From an uncultured Lysobacter sp. (lineage in GTDB: Bacteria; Pseudomonadota; Gammaproteobacteria; Xanthomonadales; Xanthomonadaceae), in contig CALTXS010000004.1 in NCBI GenBank assembly GCA_943913335.1, positions 1 to 16,155 of the forward strand: a stretch of 16,155 bases of DNA, written 5' to 3'. The notes below the pieces were generated by a model. It saw nothing but the letters and a program-made list of their open reading frames with translations. It did no database searches and was not told where the DNA came from. The translations under genes and the position numbers were made by a program. This document shows, one piece after another, positions 15,565 to 16,155 of the stretch; position 1 is the first letter of the stretch; the number at the start of each line of letters is the position of its first letter.

Positions 15565-16155
15565 TCAGAACGAAGGCAGGAACGGGCCTTCTAACCACAA
15601 CCAGCGTGCCATCCACGAGGCGACGGCGCCAATCATCACCGTGAGCGGCAGTCCGATCACCAGAAAGTCGCGGAATTTGTAATGGCCCGGCCGCAGGATC
15701 AGCAGGTTGCCGTGATGACCGATAGGCGTCAGGAACGAAGCGACCGCACCCAAGGCCGTTACCACCACAAAGGGCGTGACCGGCAAACCCAGACTGGCCG
15801 CTAGCGATAGCGCGATCGGCCCTAGCAGCACGGTGGTCGCGGCGTCAGACAGAATCTGCGTAAGCAGTCCGGCCATCAGAAACAGCATCATCAGAATGGT
15901 CAGCGTCGGCCAGCCCTGCACCAGATGCGTCAGGCCATCGGCAAACAGTTTGGCCGTGCCCGTGTCTTCCATGGCAATGCCCAAGGGGATCACGCCCGCG
16001 ATCATCACAAAGATGCGCACGTCGATCTCGCGGTAGGCCTCGTTAATGCCGACACAGCGCGAGGCCACCATGGCCACGGCACCCAGCAGGAAGGCCAACG
16101 GCGGATCCAGCAATTCGGTTGCGGCGGCAAATATGGTGGCACCCATGATCGCCAA
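15565..16155 (-). CDS. SLC13 (DASS)-type anion permease, N-terminal part cut by window edge
   Basis: This is the C-terminal 196 residues of an integral membrane permease; the frame is open to the right edge, so the true start lies outside. About five hydrophobic segments are visible. The stretch ASFLTPIGHHGNLLI followed by GPG-like RPGHYKFRDFLVIGLPL is the second conserved hairpin-and-helix block of SLC13/Na+:dicarboxylate or sulfate permeases (also grouped with ArsB-like transporters). The preceding helix has SDAATTVLLGPIA where many members have an Asn-rich sequence, and GHHGN replaces the usual GYQTN, so the substrate may differ from the best-known members. It is probably a sulfate, phosphate or dicarboxylate carrier in the inner membrane. 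TrkA-C domains, common in the middle of this family, would lie outside the window. It converges on tal. Confidence 0.8.
   Translation of the reverse strand: MAIMGATIFAAATELLDPPLAFLLGAVAMVASRCVGINEAYREIDVRIFVMIAGVIPLGIAMEDTGTAKLFADGLTHLVQGWPTLTILMMLFLMAGLLTQILSDAATTVLLGPIALSLAASLGLPVTPFVVVTALGAVASFLTPIGHHGNLLILRPGHYKFRDFLVIGLPLTVMIGAVASWMARWLWLEGPFLPSF

Noticed and set aside
15572..15591. GAAGGC / GCCTTC hairpin as the tal terminator
   Set aside because: The 6-bp stem with 8-base loop has no T run after it and lies within the last codons of the permease gene, so chance is likely.

Overview
The window is gene-dense, high-GC chromosomal DNA from a proteobacterium, and almost everything in it is housekeeping. 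A def-fmt-rsmB block lies beside a dprA-smg-topA-tsaC block, with a TopA that ends in a long Lys/Ala tail. This suggests a gammaproteobacterium, probably near the Xanthomonadales/Lysobacterales; a betaproteobacterium is the main alternative. The assignment is inferred from gene order and protein architecture only. I see no transposase, integrase, phage gene, tRNA, rRNA or CRISPR array.

Layout, left to right. Positions 1-2691 hold three genes read leftward: def (peptide deformylase), fmt (Met-tRNA formyltransferase) and rsmB (16S rRNA m5C967 methyltransferase, cut by the left edge). They serve formyl-methionine initiation and ribosome maturation. Positions 2800-7714 are read rightward: dprA (DNA uptake/RecA loader), smg, topA (topoisomerase I) and tsaC (tRNA threonylcarbamoyladenosine synthesis). 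dprA/smg and topA/tsaC each overlap by 4 or 3 bases. A perfect TTGACA and a 9-bp hairpin lie between smg and topA. Positions 7724-11854 are read leftward: a MATE exporter, sppA (signal peptide peptidase, protease IV) and a short-chain dehydrogenase. Positions 12336-15551 are read rightward: priA (primosomal helicase) and tal (transaldolase). The last 590 bases are the C-terminal part of an SLC13-type permease, read leftward and cut by the right edge.

The only gene-free stretch over 300 bases is 11855-12329, between the divergent MATE and priA genes, and it is the most interesting part of the window. It is much richer in A+T than its surroundings. It carries two perfect DnaA boxes (TTATCCACA) facing each other 5 bases apart, a third TTATNCACA box, further near-matches, a perfect 7-5-7 palindrome and T-rich runs. 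It may be a DnaA-controlled promoter of priA, a DnaA-titrating or reactivating locus, or an origin-like element. Rough hand counts of G and C show no strand-skew switch there, which argues against it being the main replication origin. I found no clearly novel multi-gene system.
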